Source: Methanoregula sp.
Lineage (GTDB): Archaea; Halobacteriota; Methanomicrobia; Methanomicrobiales; Methanospirillaceae
Length of the DNA: 64,000 bases
NCBI RefSeq assembly: GCF_028679125.1
Contig: NZ_JAJRCG010000002.1
Coordinates: 186,001-250,000, forward strand
Direction: 5' to 3'
Shown one piece after another: positions 1-8,654 of this stretch (position 1 is its first letter; every line of letters begins with the position of its first letter). Under the pieces are notes generated by a model that was given only the letters and a program-made list of their open reading frames with translations, was not told where the DNA came from and did not search any database. A program made the position numbers and the translations under genes.

Positions 1-1
1 C

Positions 2-715
2 GTGCTGCTCAATGCAACCGAGGATTTCCTGTTCCTGATCGACACAACCGGCAGGTTTCTTGCGGCAAACACCTCGCTGGCAAAACAGGCCAATAAGAGC
101 GTCCACGATTTTATCGGGACGGATATCTCGGATCTGGTGGTGCACGGGGTTCTGTCGCCCCGCATGGCAGCGTGGAACCTGAACCGGACCCAGAGAAAAC
201 CGGTCCATTTCCAGGAAGAGTTCAGGAACAACTGGTTCGATACCTCCATCTACCCGGTCACCAATCCCGAGGGGGACGTAGTGCTCTTTGCCGTTTCGAT
301 CAGGAACGTGACGGCAAAGAAGAAAAATGAGGAACAGTCGCGGCAGAACGCGGAGTTCTTCCGGTCATTGATTGAGGATACGTCCGACATTATTGCCATC
401 CTGGACAAGGACGGGACGATCCGGCACGAGAGTCCGTCGATCACCAGAACCCTTGGCTTTGGCCCGGAGGCCCTTGCGGGAAAACCGTTCGCGAGCCTGG
501 TCATGGAGAGCGATGTACCGGCACTGGAGAGGATCATTGAAGAGATCCTCGAGAACCCCTGCATGGTAAAACCGATCCGGCTGCATATGAAGAAACCGGA
601 TGGAACCTCATCGTGCATGGAAGGGATCATCAGCAACCTGTACGGGAACCCGGTCATTGACGGGATCATCCTCAACGGCTGGATTACCGCAGAATCATCC
701 CCCGGCGTCCGGTGA
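2..715 (+). CDS. PAS-domain sensor protein, 3' part (cut by window start)
   Basis: The reading frame is open from the first bases, so the real start lies outside the window. Two PAS domains are visible: residues about 1-105, ending in the usual post-PAS motif IRNVTAKKK, and about 118-230, beginning SLIEDTSDIIAILDKDG. PAS domains bind small ligands or cofactors and pass signals to an attached output. No histidine-kinase or ATPase domain follows; the protein stops soon after the second PAS. Any output domain must lie upstream, or the protein works through a partner. It converges with the DUF475 gene. The PAS assignment is firm; the role is unknown. Confidence 0.8.
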   Translation: MLLNATEDFLFLIDTTGRFLAANTSLAKQANKSVHDFIGTDISDLVVHGVLSPRMAAWNLNRTQRKPVHFQEEFRNNWFDTSIYPVTNPEGDVVLFAVSIRNVTAKKKNEEQSRQNAEFFRSLIEDTSDIIAILDKDGTIRHESPSITRTLGFGPEALAGKPFASLVMESDVPALERIIEEILENPCMVKPIRLHMKKPDGTSSCMEGIISNLYGNPVIDGIILNGWITAESSPGVR

Positions 716-794
716 CCCGCTGCAGTGCGGGGAACGGGAATCCTCCTGGGTTCCCTTCTTAAATAAACCGTGCGACCCTTTTTTATGGTCCTTT

Positions 795-1712
795 TCAGGC
801 ACTCTTCGGGATTGCCCGTATGGACTTTGCGAAGAAAAATCCGACGATGCCAAAGGTGATGATCGGGGATACCCAGAACGGGATGGCAATGCCGAAACTG
901 TCCATGATCATGATGATCCCGAGGAAGAAGATGGAATACATGGCGCCGTTCTTGAGGTAGAGGTACTTCTTGATGTTCTCGACATTCCTGATGGTCAGTT
1001 CCCTGACTACGAACGCTCCCAGGCCGTTTCCGATCAGGATCAGGGGGACTGCCATCGTGAACGCAAATGCCCCGACAACCCCGTCGATGGAGAACGTTGC
1101 ATCGATCACTTCGAGGTAAAAGATCTTGCTCAAGTCCGTCATGTTGCCATGGAGCATCTTCTTCTCGGCCTGCTCGGCATTCTGCCGGAAGCCGTGGACA
1201 ATGAAGAAGGCAGTGGACCCGACCACCGCCCCGAATGCAACCATCGTGTTATAGTCAAGGGCAACCCAGACCAGAGCGGCAAGGATGATGGATACAACCG
1301 CAAAGAACCAGACACCCTTGGATGAAAAGAACCGCTCACCCTTGAGCCCGAAGTTTTTGTCCTCTAAAAAGAGCCAGTGGAAGAAGAGGAATATGAGGAA
1401 CGTGCCCCCGCCCATCAGCAGAATGGGTGCGGACTGCTCGATGGCTGCAATCACCAGCGGATCACTGGAGAACGTTGCCGTCAGTGCACCGATGGGGCCA
1501 AGGGAGGGAGCCGAGAGCCAGACGATCAGCCATGGGAGAAGACCGCGGACCGCAAAGACCGCAAAGACCAGGCCCCAGAGGAGAAACCAGCGTTTTGCAC
1601 GCTCGCTCATCGTGGAGAGCACCTCCGCGTTGATGATGGCATTGTCTATGCTGGTGATGGTCTCGAACAGGCACAGGCCGCCTATGATCAGCACGATGGA
1701 GAGGATGTCCAT
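795..1712 (-). CDS. DUF475/TerC-like integral membrane protein
   Basis: This 305-residue protein is mostly hydrophobic with about eight or nine membrane segments. Near the N-terminus it has SIDNAIINAEVL and in the middle EVIDATFSIDGVVGAFA, the paired acidic membrane motifs of the TerC/DUF475 family. TerC relatives are linked to tellurite resistance and to metal-ion export in bacteria; the substrate here is unknown. It is divergent from the DUF2115 gene and convergent with the PAS protein, so it is probably transcribed alone. Length and motifs fit a complete member. The family call is confident; a metal-efflux role is inferred. Confidence 0.85.
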   Translation of the reverse strand: MDILSIVLIIGGLCLFETITSIDNAIINAEVLSTMSERAKRWFLLWGLVFAVFAVRGLLPWLIVWLSAPSLGPIGALTATFSSDPLVIAAIEQSAPILLMGGGTFLIFLFFHWLFLEDKNFGLKGERFFSSKGVWFFAVVSIILAALVWVALDYNTMVAFGAVVGSTAFFIVHGFRQNAEQAEKKMLHGNMTDLSKIFYLEVIDATFSIDGVVGAFAFTMAVPLILIGNGLGAFVVRELTIRNVENIKKYLYLKNGAMYSIFFLGIIMIMDSFGIAIPFWVSPIITFGIVGFFFAKSIRAIPKSA

Positions 1713-1853
1713 GAATCAGGATCATATAGTATGTCCCCGGGCATTAACATTTTCAGTGCTCTTCCAGTCCCTTAAGGGGATACCAGGGCCGTCGTAAAAC
1801 CCTAAACCTATTTCTGGTGCCCGGGCAAGAGATATACAACGAGGCCGGACCGT

Positions 1854-2507
1854 ATGGGAGGCGAAGAAATAATTGCCGGATATGGAGATGCCGATCCTGC
1901 ACAGGTCGGCGGAGGGATTCGCCGGATCGCAGAGATGATCCAGTCCGCCCGGACCCGGGGCGAGCTGGGTATCATTCTCTCCCGCGAGGTGCAGGTCTAT
2001 TCCCTTTTTGATCTCCAGATCATCGGCGGAAGGCTCAATGCCGAGATCGAGAACCTGCCCTCCCCCTACCGGGAAGCCGTTGCCCCCCATTTCCGTAACC
2101 AGCTCTTCGGGCAGCATCACCGCCTGCTCTCCCTGTATCACAAAGGGGAATATGACCGTATGACAGATCCCATCCACGATCGGGAACGGTTCGATAAATT
2201 CTGCAGTATGCTGCCGGAGGGCAGCCTCGCGTGGGATGATACCAGCGAGCGCAATCCCTATTTCCGGAACCCGAAGAACCGGCTCTTCTATTACCTGATC
2301 GCCGCGTTCACCATGTTCGTCCTTGAGGAGCCGGGTCACCCGGTGGGCATGCCGTTCCCCGGCGGGTTCAGGGTGGAGCAGCGGGGCAGTGAGTACTATT
2401 GCCTGATCCGGGACAAGGAAAAAGAGATCTTCTATTCCATCTGCAACTTCTGCCCGGCCCGCCAGAGCGAGGAGCCGGGGCAGCCGGCATCGAAAAAACA
2501 GAAATGA
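1854..2507 (+). CDS. DUF2115 (UPF0305) family protein
   Basis: This 217-residue soluble protein matches the conserved methanogen family DUF2115/UPF0305. It has a helical N-terminal half and a conserved C-terminal half with PVGMPFPGGFRV and, near the end, SICNFCPA. The CNFCPA cysteines could bind a metal, but this is inference. The start ATG lies about 20 bases after an AT-rich GATATAC element and has no Shine-Dalgarno motif, so the transcript may be nearly leaderless. The tail (QPASKKQK) is low-complexity. Function of the family is unknown. Confidence 0.8.
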   Translation: MGGEEIIAGYGDADPAQVGGGIRRIAEMIQSARTRGELGIILSREVQVYSLFDLQIIGGRLNAEIENLPSPYREAVAPHFRNQLFGQHHRLLSLYHKGEYDRMTDPIHDRERFDKFCSMLPEGSLAWDDTSERNPYFRNPKNRLFYYLIAAFTMFVLEEPGHPVGMPFPGGFRVEQRGSEYYCLIRDKEKEIFYSICNFCPARQSEEPGQPASKKQK

Positions 2508-2619
2508 TCGTATATTGCTGCTGCTCTTCACCATCGCTGGAATCGTGGTCGAAAACATGCGAAGCCGAGCTGGTCAATAGCAGAGAAAGCATATCTTGCC
2601 CCATTCAAGAGATGTACCT

Positions 2620-2961
2620 ATGACTGAAAAACGCGGGCTCCTTTACACCCTCGCCCTCTTCAAACAGCGCTATGCCCGGGGATCTTCCTGGACCCAGATC
2701 GTGCTAAACTTCGGTATCATCACCGCGAACGCGAAACTCTTTGAGGACTTCTTCCTCATCCATTTCGGGTTGAACCTTCCCGAGGTTATCGTCCTCTCGG
2801 TGCCCTGCTACATCATCATCTGTTATATCATCGGGCACTTCGATGAGAAGAGCGGGTTCTGGCAGATCGAGAATAACCTGAACTACCGTGTCGCGCCCTA
2901 CTCCGAAGAGATGCTGACAACGATACGTGAGATCAAGGATACCCTGAAGAAGAACGATTGA
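2620..2961 (+). CDS. Small membrane protein, unknown function
   Basis: The ATG at 2620 (MTEKRGLLYTL) is preferred over the TTG at 2596 in the ORF track, giving 113 residues. A basic N-terminal part is followed by a hydrophobic stretch at about residues 22-42 and a clear membrane helix (VIVLSVPCYIIICYIIGHF). The C-terminus is charged, ends in KDTLKKND and could form a helix on the cytoplasmic face. It lies 112 bases after the DUF2115 gene on the same strand. I do not recognise the family. Confidence 0.6.
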   Translation: MTEKRGLLYTLALFKQRYARGSSWTQIVLNFGIITANAKLFEDFFLIHFGLNLPEVIVLSVPCYIIICYIIGHFDEKSGFWQIENNLNYRVAPYSEEMLTTIREIKDTLKKND

Positions 2962-3045
2962 GCGATCTCCCCGTACATGCACGCGTCCAGAATCCCCGAA
3001 CCGGTAATGGAGGAAGATATGCGAAAAAGAGGATACTATTCTTTT

Positions 3046-3309
3046 TTAGTCCAGCGGGATGGTCTCCAGCTGCGACACGAGCTCCCAGATCCGGGTCCGC
3101 GCATGGATGGGCATATTGGGATCATTGGAAATTTCATCGATTTTCGAGATGGCTTCTGCGGCGCGCAGCCCCATTGCCTTGGTGTTGTTTTGGAGCAGCA
3201 CCCTTGTCTCATCGGCGACCCGCCGGATATTTCTCGGTATTGAACTGTCCTCCTGAATGTGCTGCAGCATCAGGATACAGTTTTCCATTGTTTTTTCTGC
3301 ATTTGCCAT
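3046..3309 (-). CDS. UPF0147 family protein
   Basis: Starting at MANAEKTM gives 87 residues, the usual length of this archaeal family of small helical proteins; the longer ORF adds 21 unlikely residues. Visible family features are the central [13 protein letters not shown] segment and the end [16 protein letters not shown]. The function is unknown, although the family is widely conserved in archaea. It is transcribed away from the zinc-binding p27-like gene, with only 78 bases between the two start codons, so the pair probably shares a promoter region. Confidence 0.85.
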   Translation of the reverse strand: MANAEKTMENCILMLQHIQEDSSIPRNIRRVADETRVLLQNNTKAMGLRAAEAISKIDEISNDPNMPIHARTRIWELVSQLETIPLD

Positions 3310-3351
3310 GGTAGTGCCTACCTTGTACCTGTAGTTAATATGCGGAACCGG

Positions 3352-3370
3352 CATATATAGTTTAAATAAC
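3352..3370 (+). promoter_or_regulatory. TATA-like promoter between UPF0147 and p27-like genes
   Basis: The block CATATATAGTTTAAATAAC is the only AT-rich stretch in the 78-base divergent gap and ends 18 bases before the p27-like start. A GGTGA ribosome-binding motif lies at 3379-3383, four bases before that ATG. This fits a short-leader archaeal promoter. Which of the two TATA-like words is used cannot be told from sequence. Confidence 0.5.
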
Positions 3371-3387
3371 AATCAGACGGTGACCTG

Positions 3388-3840
3388 ATGACTTCACGAA
3401 AAGAAGACGAAATTATGGCTGAATGCCTCCTCAAGGGAGGAAAAATGCTCGAAAAGAGCTGCAAGACCTGCGGGTGCCCGCTCTTTGAAGTCAAGGGCAA
3501 GACACTCTGTATCGTCTGTGCAGAGAATGAAAATGCAAAGAAAGCGGCGGCGCCCGTTGCGCATGCACATGCCGGCCATGAACACGGCTGCGGGTGCGGG
3601 GAAGAGCACGGGACGCATCACCACGAACACGACGATGAGTGTGGATGCGGCGTGGATCACGATGAGGATACCTGCACCTGCGGCGACGAAGAGGGCGGGC
3701 TCCTTGCAGAAGAGATCGCAATGACGATCCACGCGCTCTGCGAGCGGATCCACAATGAGAAGGATCCGGAGAATGTCCTTGCCCTTATGCAAGCCGTGAA
3801 GGCCGGGACCGAGTCGCTCGAGATTCTGTGCAGGTTATAG
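3388..3840 (+). CDS. Autoantigen-p27 family zinc protein with His/Cys-rich insert
   Basis: The N-terminal 50 residues match the archaeal/eukaryotic Sjogren autoantigen p27 zinc-ribbon family: AECLLKGGKML, then CKTCGCPLFEVKGKTLCIVC with two CxxC pairs (Cys25/28 and Cys41/44). Residues 59-98 form an unusual acidic insert with ten histidines and six cysteines, including three CxC pairs at 68/70, 85/87 and 96/98. The C-terminal helix (MTIHALCERIHNEKDPENV) resembles a dimerisation or binding segment. The insert looks like a metal-binding tail as found in nickel or zinc chaperones; which metal is unknown. It has a good ribosome-binding site and is probably monocistronic. Confidence 0.8.
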   Translation: MTSRKEDEIMAECLLKGGKMLEKSCKTCGCPLFEVKGKTLCIVCAENENAKKAAAPVAHAHAGHEHGCGCGEEHGTHHHEHDDECGCGVDHDEDTCTCGDEEGGLLAEEIAMTIHALCERIHNEKDPENVLALMQAVKAGTESLEILCRL

Positions 3841-3995
3841 GGATATTCCCTGTACCCTTTTGCTTTTTTCCCGTTTCTTTAAAGTTCCCCGTTGTCGGTG
3901 ATTTCACCCGCAGGATTCCCGGTCCGGGCTACCGCCAGAGCGGGGATGGTTGCGGCAGGGCCCGGATTGCATCCGGTATCGCTGGTTTTTAATCC

Positions 3996-5249
3996 ATGAC
4001 CCCCGGAACTGACTTGTACATGCCCCTGGATCAGAACGTGACGGATGTGCGATCAAGGCCTGATCGTATCCTGGTGTTCTATCTCTCCCTGATCGGGTTC
4101 TTTGCGATCTTCTCGACCACCCTCTCGAAAAATCCCGTGCTCCCCCTCTTTGTCCAGGCACTTGGCGGCGGGGATACGCTTCTTGGTCTCATCGCTGCTG
4201 TTTCCCCGCTCGCCGGCATCCTGTTCTCTTTTCCTGTAGGTGTAATATCGGATCGCCTCGGGAGACGGCGCCTGCTGGTCATTGCCGGCCTGGTCTTCCT
4301 GACAGCACCCTTGTTGTATCTCCTCATCACCGACCCGCTCTGGCTGATCCCGATCCGGTTTTTCCACGGCACGGCCACTGCAATTCTCGGACCCGTTGTC
4401 TCCGCCATCATTGCCGAACGGTTCCCGGCAACAAAGGGCGAGATGCTCGGCAGGTATTCTTCTGCAACTCTCATCGGCCGGACACTCGCCCCTCTTGCGG
4501 GAGGTATCATCCTCTCGGTTTTCATGTTCATGCCCGGCCTTTTCCCGTACCGGATGGTATACATTGTCGCGGCTCTTGCTGCGGTTCCCGTAATGTACCT
4601 GATCCTCCGGTACCGCGAGGAGAAGCCCGGCTTGCTGGATCTCCCGGGTTTTTCGGTGTTCAAAGAGAGCCTCGTCACATTCGTTGCCAACCGGAGCCTG
4701 AGGGCGACCGCGATGGCTGACATGGCGACCTACTTTGCCTTCGGTGCCTTTGAGACCTTCCTGCCGGTCTATCTCTTCTCCCTTCACTTCGAAGCCTGGC
4801 AGATCGGCGTCATCTTTGCAGTCCAGGTTTTGATCATCGCCGCAACAAAGCCATTCTTTGGCAGGATCGCGGACCGTGTCGACAAACGTTACCAGATTAT
4901 TGTCGGTCTCCTCGTTACGGGAGGTTCGGTTGCTGCGGTCCCCGTTGTTACGGGCTTTGTGATGATTCTTGCCGTGAGTGCCGCGTTCGGGCTCGGGATG
5001 TCGTTGTCCACCGTGGCGACCAGCGCCTACATTGCCGATGTTGCAAAAAAAGAGGAGATCGGCGCCTCGATGGGAGCCCTCTCGGCCATCATGGATATCG
5101 GGCATTCGGCCGGGCCGCTCGTCACCGGTATCATCATTTCGCTTGCCGGTTATTCCTCGGGTTTCTTTGCAGGATTTGTGCTTGCTCTGGCAGCAGCCGG
5201 GATCTTTTTGGTGTCAGTGAAGGACCGGAGCGGGAAAATTATCGGTTAA
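3996..5249 (+). CDS. Major facilitator superfamily transporter
   Basis: The 417-residue protein has about twelve membrane helices. The classic MFS loop motif GVISDRLGRRRLL follows helix 2, and a related GRIADRVDKRYQI marks the second half, showing the usual two-fold repeat. Such proteins export or import small molecules using the proton gradient; close similarity to multidrug or sugar exporters cannot be resolved here. An alternative ATG at 4020 (MPLDQNVTD) would remove eight residues; neither start has an obvious ribosome-binding site. It is followed at once by the G-rich hairpin at 5255. Confidence 0.85.
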   Translation: MTPGTDLYMPLDQNVTDVRSRPDRILVFYLSLIGFFAIFSTTLSKNPVLPLFVQALGGGDTLLGLIAAVSPLAGILFSFPVGVISDRLGRRRLLVIAGLVFLTAPLLYLLITDPLWLIPIRFFHGTATAILGPVVSAIIAERFPATKGEMLGRYSSATLIGRTLAPLAGGIILSVFMFMPGLFPYRMVYIVAALAAVPVMYLILRYREEKPGLLDLPGFSVFKESLVTFVANRSLRATAMADMATYFAFGAFETFLPVYLFSLHFEAWQIGVIFAVQVLIIAATKPFFGRIADRVDKRYQIIVGLLVTGGSVAAVPVVTGFVMILAVSAAFGLGMSLSTVATSAYIADVAKKEEIGASMGALSAIMDIGHSAGPLVTGIIISLAGYSSGFFAGFVLALAAAGIFLVSVKDRSGKIIG

Positions 5250-5254
5250 GGTGG

Positions 5255-5277
5255 GGGGGGTCTGCCGCAGACCCCCC
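5255..5277 (+). terminator. GC-rich hairpin just after the MFS gene
   Basis: GGGGGGTCT - GCCGC - AGACCCCCC forms a perfect nine-base-pair stem with a five-base loop, starting six bases after the MFS stop codon. No T-run follows, so it is not a standard archaeal terminator. It is the first of several similar G6/C6 hairpins in this window and may protect a 3' end or mark a repeat boundary. Confidence 0.45.
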
Positions 5278-5385
5278 TCTCCAAACGTGGGATGTACGCA
5301 GTATTGCACACCAAATTCTGCATCCATTTCAGTATGTTTCCGGTGTGAGTGGGTTGTGGAAGGACTACCCAGAAATGATCAGGGG
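5271..5385 (+). repeat. 115-base repeat core, copy 1
   Basis: Aligned by eye without gaps, this copy differs from the copy at 5494-5608 at eight positions, or about 93 percent identity. It contains TGGGATGTACGCAGTATTGC, whose 24-base extension occurs exactly at 32426-32449. Confidence 0.85.
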
Positions 5386-5493
5386 GATCTGATCCAGCCA
5401 AAGGGGGGAGGGGTCTCGCGGATACCCTCCCACCCCCATGCAGGTGGGGGTCTCTTGTGTTTTAAAAAAATATGGAGGGGGGGTATGGTGGAG

Positions 5494-5608
5494 ACCCCCC
5501 TCTCCAAAAGTGGGATGTACGCAATATTGCACACCAAATTCCACATCCATTTCAGTATGCTTCCGGTGCGAGAGGGTTGTGGAAGGGCTACCCAGAAATG
5601 ATCAGGGG
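5494..5608 (+). repeat. 115-base repeat core, copy 2
   Basis: Second copy of the repeat at 5271-5385, same length, eight substitutions and no gaps. Most substitutions are transitions, as expected for neutral drift of non-coding DNA. Confidence 0.85.
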
Positions 5609-5672
5609 AGGTCTCCTGTGTTTTGAAAAAAAGTGGAGGGGGGTATGGTGGAGACCCCCCCTCCATTTTTAT

Positions 5673-7910
5673 TCAGGTGTATTCCTTCCGGCAGATCTCG
5701 AATATCTTCTCCGCGGTCTTCTCCCCAATCCCCTTCACCGCAGCAAGTTCCCCCTGCGATGCGTTCACAATCGCCTGCACCGAACCGAAGTGCGAAAGCA
5801 GCAGCCGGGCATTCTTCATCCCGATCTCCGGGAAAGCGGAAATGATGTATTCCTGCTCCTCCTTCTGGGAGCGGTAGGACTTGTGCGGGTGGACCTTGCG
5901 CTCGCCCCGTTCGCTCTCCTCACGTTTTGCCAGGACGAAGAGCATCTGGGCGGTGTCCTGCTCGTCCTTTGTGTAGATCAGGGAGATTCCCATGTCAACC
6001 GTGATCGCGGCAAGCACGCCGCGGATTGCATTCGGGTGGATGTCCCGCTGGGTGAAGAGATCGCCACCTTCGATGATCAGGACCGGTCGCGGCACTGCCT
6101 CGGCCATCACCTTGAGCTGCCCGAGGAGGTCGCGTTCGATGAGCGTGTCCACAAAGTCCCGTGCGGTCTTACGCTCGATGAGGATCCGGTCGCCGATAGC
6201 ATAATCCCCATGGGGGAGGCGTTCGAGCCGGATCATCATGTCCATACCAGAGAGGACCTCGACCACTTTCGACGAGGTCTCGCGGTCGTCGATCACGATC
6301 TTCGGCCCCGGCACGGCGAACTCCCCGATACTGGCCTGTTCAGAAGGAAGCGGTTTTGGCACGGATGCAAGCGAATTGCCAATCGTCCGCATGCTCTTGT
6401 GCATCATCTTCTCCTTTGTCACGCTGACATGGCTGAAGACCTCATCGGAGGTTCCCCTGGTTACGAGTACGACAACTCTTCCCGCACCCGAGCGTCCCGT
6501 CCGGCCCTTGCGCTGGATGGAGCGGATCTCGGAGGGGACCGCTTCGTAAAAGATCACGAGATCGGTTGAGGGGACATCCAGTCCTTCTTCTCCGACAGAG
6601 GTTGCGACGAGCACTTTGAACTCCCCTTCGCGGAACCGGGTCAGGGCCGCGATCTGCTTCTTCTGGGAGAGCCCTTTCTCCGCATCCTTCGTCGCCTGCC
6701 CGACGAAACGCTCGCTCACGATCCCGTGTTTCGCAAGGAAATCCACGAGGAGCTGCACGGTGTCCCGGTACGTGGCGAAGAGGATGATCCGGCTGTCCGG
6801 TGATGCTTCGAGCTGTTCGCGAACAAGGCCGAGAACTACCCCGGGTTTCGGGTGGAGCTCGTGCGTCCACTCAACGGATCGGGCGAAGAGTTCGCGGAAC
6901 GATGCATCCTGTGCAAGGCGCTGGCTTGCCTTGCTGCCCCCCGGACCCGTGCCTTCGGCAACGAGCTTCGCAAGATATCCTTTGAGCACCTCGCTCCCCT
7001 GCGATTCGGCAAGGGTGACCGCGTGCTTCAGTTTCATGCACTCCGCGTATACGGATGCCGCGGAGTATCCCGCAGGATCGCGGTTTGCGATCCGCTGCTG
7101 GATCTGGGCATTGATCGCGTTGAGCTCCTTCATGCTGAGTTTCTCGCGTTTCGGCACGGTGAAGTGGAGCGAAGCGAGCAGGGCCAGGCGGTCCTCGATG
7201 AGGCTGTTGATGGTCTGGATCGCAGCCTTGAGATCCGGCGGGAGATCGATCGGGATGTAATCGAGATCGCGTTCGAAGACGTACGGCCTGACATCCGGGT
7301 CGTTCTCGGTGCGGGTCTCGACATGTTCTATCCCGAGGTTTGCGCAGACCTCCTGCACCTTCTCCTGCACTCCCCCGGGGGATGCGGTCATGGCGAGAAG
7401 GAGTGGTTTGTCGGCAGTTGCAAGGTAGCGCTGGGCGAGGAAGACATAGGCATAATTCCCCACGGCCCGGTGGCACTCGTCCACGATGAGCAGGGAGACA
7501 TCCGCGAGGGTGTAGCGCCCGGCAATGAGATCGTTCTTGATCACCTGGGGGGTGGCGAGGATAACGGAAGCCCGGTTCCAGTCGGCAGTCCGCTCATCCG
7601 GAGGGGCCTCGCCGGTGAACATGACAAACGGCGAGGCCTCTGAACCTTCGGGGCTCTTGGCAAGCAGGTAGCGCTCGAAATAGCGTAGGTGCTGCTCCAC
7701 GAGCGGTTTTGTCGGGGCGAGCATGAGCACCCGGCCTCCTTCGTTGTAGAGCCGGGACGCGGCTACAAGCAGGGCAACGGCGGTCTTGCCAAGCCCGGTC
7801 GGGAGAATAACCATCGTGTTCCCGTCGAGCGCCTTCATCGCGACCGAGAGCTGGTACTCCCGCTTCTCAATCGAGTCCGGTTTCACCATGGGGTGGCTGA
7901 TGAAGGTCAT
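5673..7910 (-). CDS. hef: Hef: ERCC4-type helicase-nuclease for stalled forks
   Basis: The 745-residue protein has the full archaeal Hef layout. The N-terminal SF2 helicase (about 1-490) carries Walker A PTGLGKTA, Walker B DECHRA and motif VI QRKGRTGRSG. The XPF/ERCC4 nuclease (about 530-670) has VIDDRE and ERKTARDF, the DxxE and ERKxxxD active site. A tandem helix-hairpin-helix ends the protein (GIGEKTAEKIFEICRKEY). Hef unwinds and cuts branched DNA at blocked replication forks and is the archaeal relative of FANCM. Length and all motifs indicate an active enzyme. Alternative starts exist at residue 8 (MVKPDSIEKREY), which fits the family better; a TATA-like CCTATATTACC lies about 36 bases upstream of the first ATG. 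Confidence 0.93.
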   Translation of the reverse strand: MTFISHPMVKPDSIEKREYQLSVAMKALDGNTMVILPTGLGKTAVALLVAASRLYNEGGRVLMLAPTKPLVEQHLRYFERYLLAKSPEGSEASPFVMFTGEAPPDERTADWNRASVILATPQVIKNDLIAGRYTLADVSLLIVDECHRAVGNYAYVFLAQRYLATADKPLLLAMTASPGGVQEKVQEVCANLGIEHVETRTENDPDVRPYVFERDLDYIPIDLPPDLKAAIQTINSLIEDRLALLASLHFTVPKREKLSMKELNAINAQIQQRIANRDPAGYSAASVYAECMKLKHAVTLAESQGSEVLKGYLAKLVAEGTGPGGSKASQRLAQDASFRELFARSVEWTHELHPKPGVVLGLVREQLEASPDSRIILFATYRDTVQLLVDFLAKHGIVSERFVGQATKDAEKGLSQKKQIAALTRFREGEFKVLVATSVGEEGLDVPSTDLVIFYEAVPSEIRSIQRKGRTGRSGAGRVVVLVTRGTSDEVFSHVSVTKEKMMHKSMRTIGNSLASVPKPLPSEQASIGEFAVPGPKIVIDDRETSSKVVEVLSGMDMMIRLERLPHGDYAIGDRILIERKTARDFVDTLIERDLLGQLKVMAEAVPRPVLIIEGGDLFTQRDIHPNAIRGVLAAITVDMGISLIYTKDEQDTAQMLFVLAKREESERGERKVHPHKSYRSQKEEQEYIISAFPEIGMKNARLLLSHFGSVQAIVNASQGELAAVKGIGEKTAEKIFEICRKEYT

Positions 7911-8139
7911 GTAACTGGTGAGAGATTTGGTGTGCTTGGGTAATATAGGAAATTGTGAGCGGGAAAAGAATTCAAGACTTTACGGTTGTCACACTCTGGA
8001 ATAATGAGGGCTCCCCGCCTCAGGGCCTCTCCGAGGCACAGCGGGGCAATTACCTCTTGGATTAAGGGATAGTTGATGGCGTCACTTTGTCAACGTCTAC
8101 CAAAGTCCGCGACAAAAAATATTTGAACCCCTTTTTTTG

Positions 8140-8637
8140 TTACAGAGATTTTGGAAGATGTGATGATAGAAACGCTACCCACTGCTCTATACATTCTTTT
8201 GCCAAATCGATCACTTTCATCTGATTTCCATTCTCTAAAGTTATTAATAGTCCCAGTCCGACTTTCTCTCCCGATACTGTCACATATTCACGCATTCTGA
8301 AATCTTCACCACTTCTCGGGTTTCGTTTATCATCGATTCCAAAATGCTTCGTACCGTTAGCGATATCGGCGCAAATTGAGAGTGAAGGTGTTTGATTAAT
8401 AAATGCCTCAATCTCCCGTCTGGGAATATCTGTTTCCTTAATGATGTAGTCCATTAGGTGATAACAGAAGATGAAAAAAACAAGAAATTCATCGACGCTC
8501 ATTTCAAGAGAAATTGGTCCTTTTTGTTCACCGGAATCCAATTCACATATTCGGTTATACCATCGTTCAACTCGTTCTGTATGAATGTGTAAACCTTCAT
8601 TCTTCGGAAGATGTCCCATTAACGGCATTTGAATCAC
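8140..8637 (-). CDS. Unknown protein with HEPN-like helical character
   Basis: I do not recognise this 165-residue protein firmly. It is mainly helical; the middle has FCYHLMDYIIKETDIP and SICADIANGTKHFGID, a pattern seen in small uncharacterised bacterial proteins with an ANGxKH motif that are sometimes compared with HEPN folds. Translation may start at GTG 8637 or ATG 8628 (MPLMGHLPK); neither has a good ribosome-binding site. It sits 17 bases after the upstream gene at 8655-8999 and both are visibly AT-richer than their neighbours, suggesting transfer as a pair. A toxin, defence or RNA-binding role is possible but unproven. Confidence 0.5.
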   Translation of the reverse strand: MIQMPLMGHLPKNEGLHIHTERVERWYNRICELDSGEQKGPISLEMSVDEFLVFFIFCYHLMDYIIKETDIPRREIEAFINQTPSLSICADIANGTKHFGIDDKRNPRSGEDFRMREYVTVSGEKVGLGLLITLENGNQMKVIDLAKECIEQWVAFLSSHLPKSL

Positions 8638-8654
8638 TTAGTTCGATTGATTTT

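Larger units (their letters stand above)
5250..5672. repeat. G-rich intergenic tandem repeat region
   Basis: This 423-base gene-free stretch between the MFS and Hef genes consists of two diverged tandem units. Each unit has a 115-base core (5271-5385 and 5494-5608) and a segment of about 52 bases (5449-5500 and 5609-5660) that contains a poly-A patch and the word GGAGGGGGGGTATGGTGGAGACCCCCC. The first unit carries about 63 extra bases (5386-5448) missing from the second. Track ORFs here read out of the repeats in inconsistent frames and are not credible genes. Related sequence occurs at 32162-32688. Confidence 0.8.

Noticed and set aside
4053-5105. 350-residue minus-strand ORF opposite the MFS gene
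   Set aside because: Highly charged antisense shadow of a clear membrane transporter; no ribosome-binding site or family features.
5251-5626. ORFs containing VGCTQYCTPNS-like text in the G-rich repeat
   Set aside because: The same text occurs in different frames of the two copies and the two copies do not preserve the reading frame around it, so this is repeat DNA and not a gene.
5250-5672. CRISPR array or insertion sequence in the repeat region
   Set aside because: Only two long, diverged tandem units with no regular short repeats and spacers, and no transposase or terminal inverted repeats.
5472-6569. 365-residue plus-strand ORF across the repeat and hef 3' region
   Set aside because: It reads antisense through the conserved Hef nuclease and starts inside the repeat; composition is that of a shadow frame.
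8005-8046. Stem-loop CCCCGCCTC...GAGGCACAGCGGGG considered as a tRNA fragment
   Set aside because: No T-loop GTTCxA motif, anticodon stem or acceptor pairing could be found; it is a simple imperfect hairpin.
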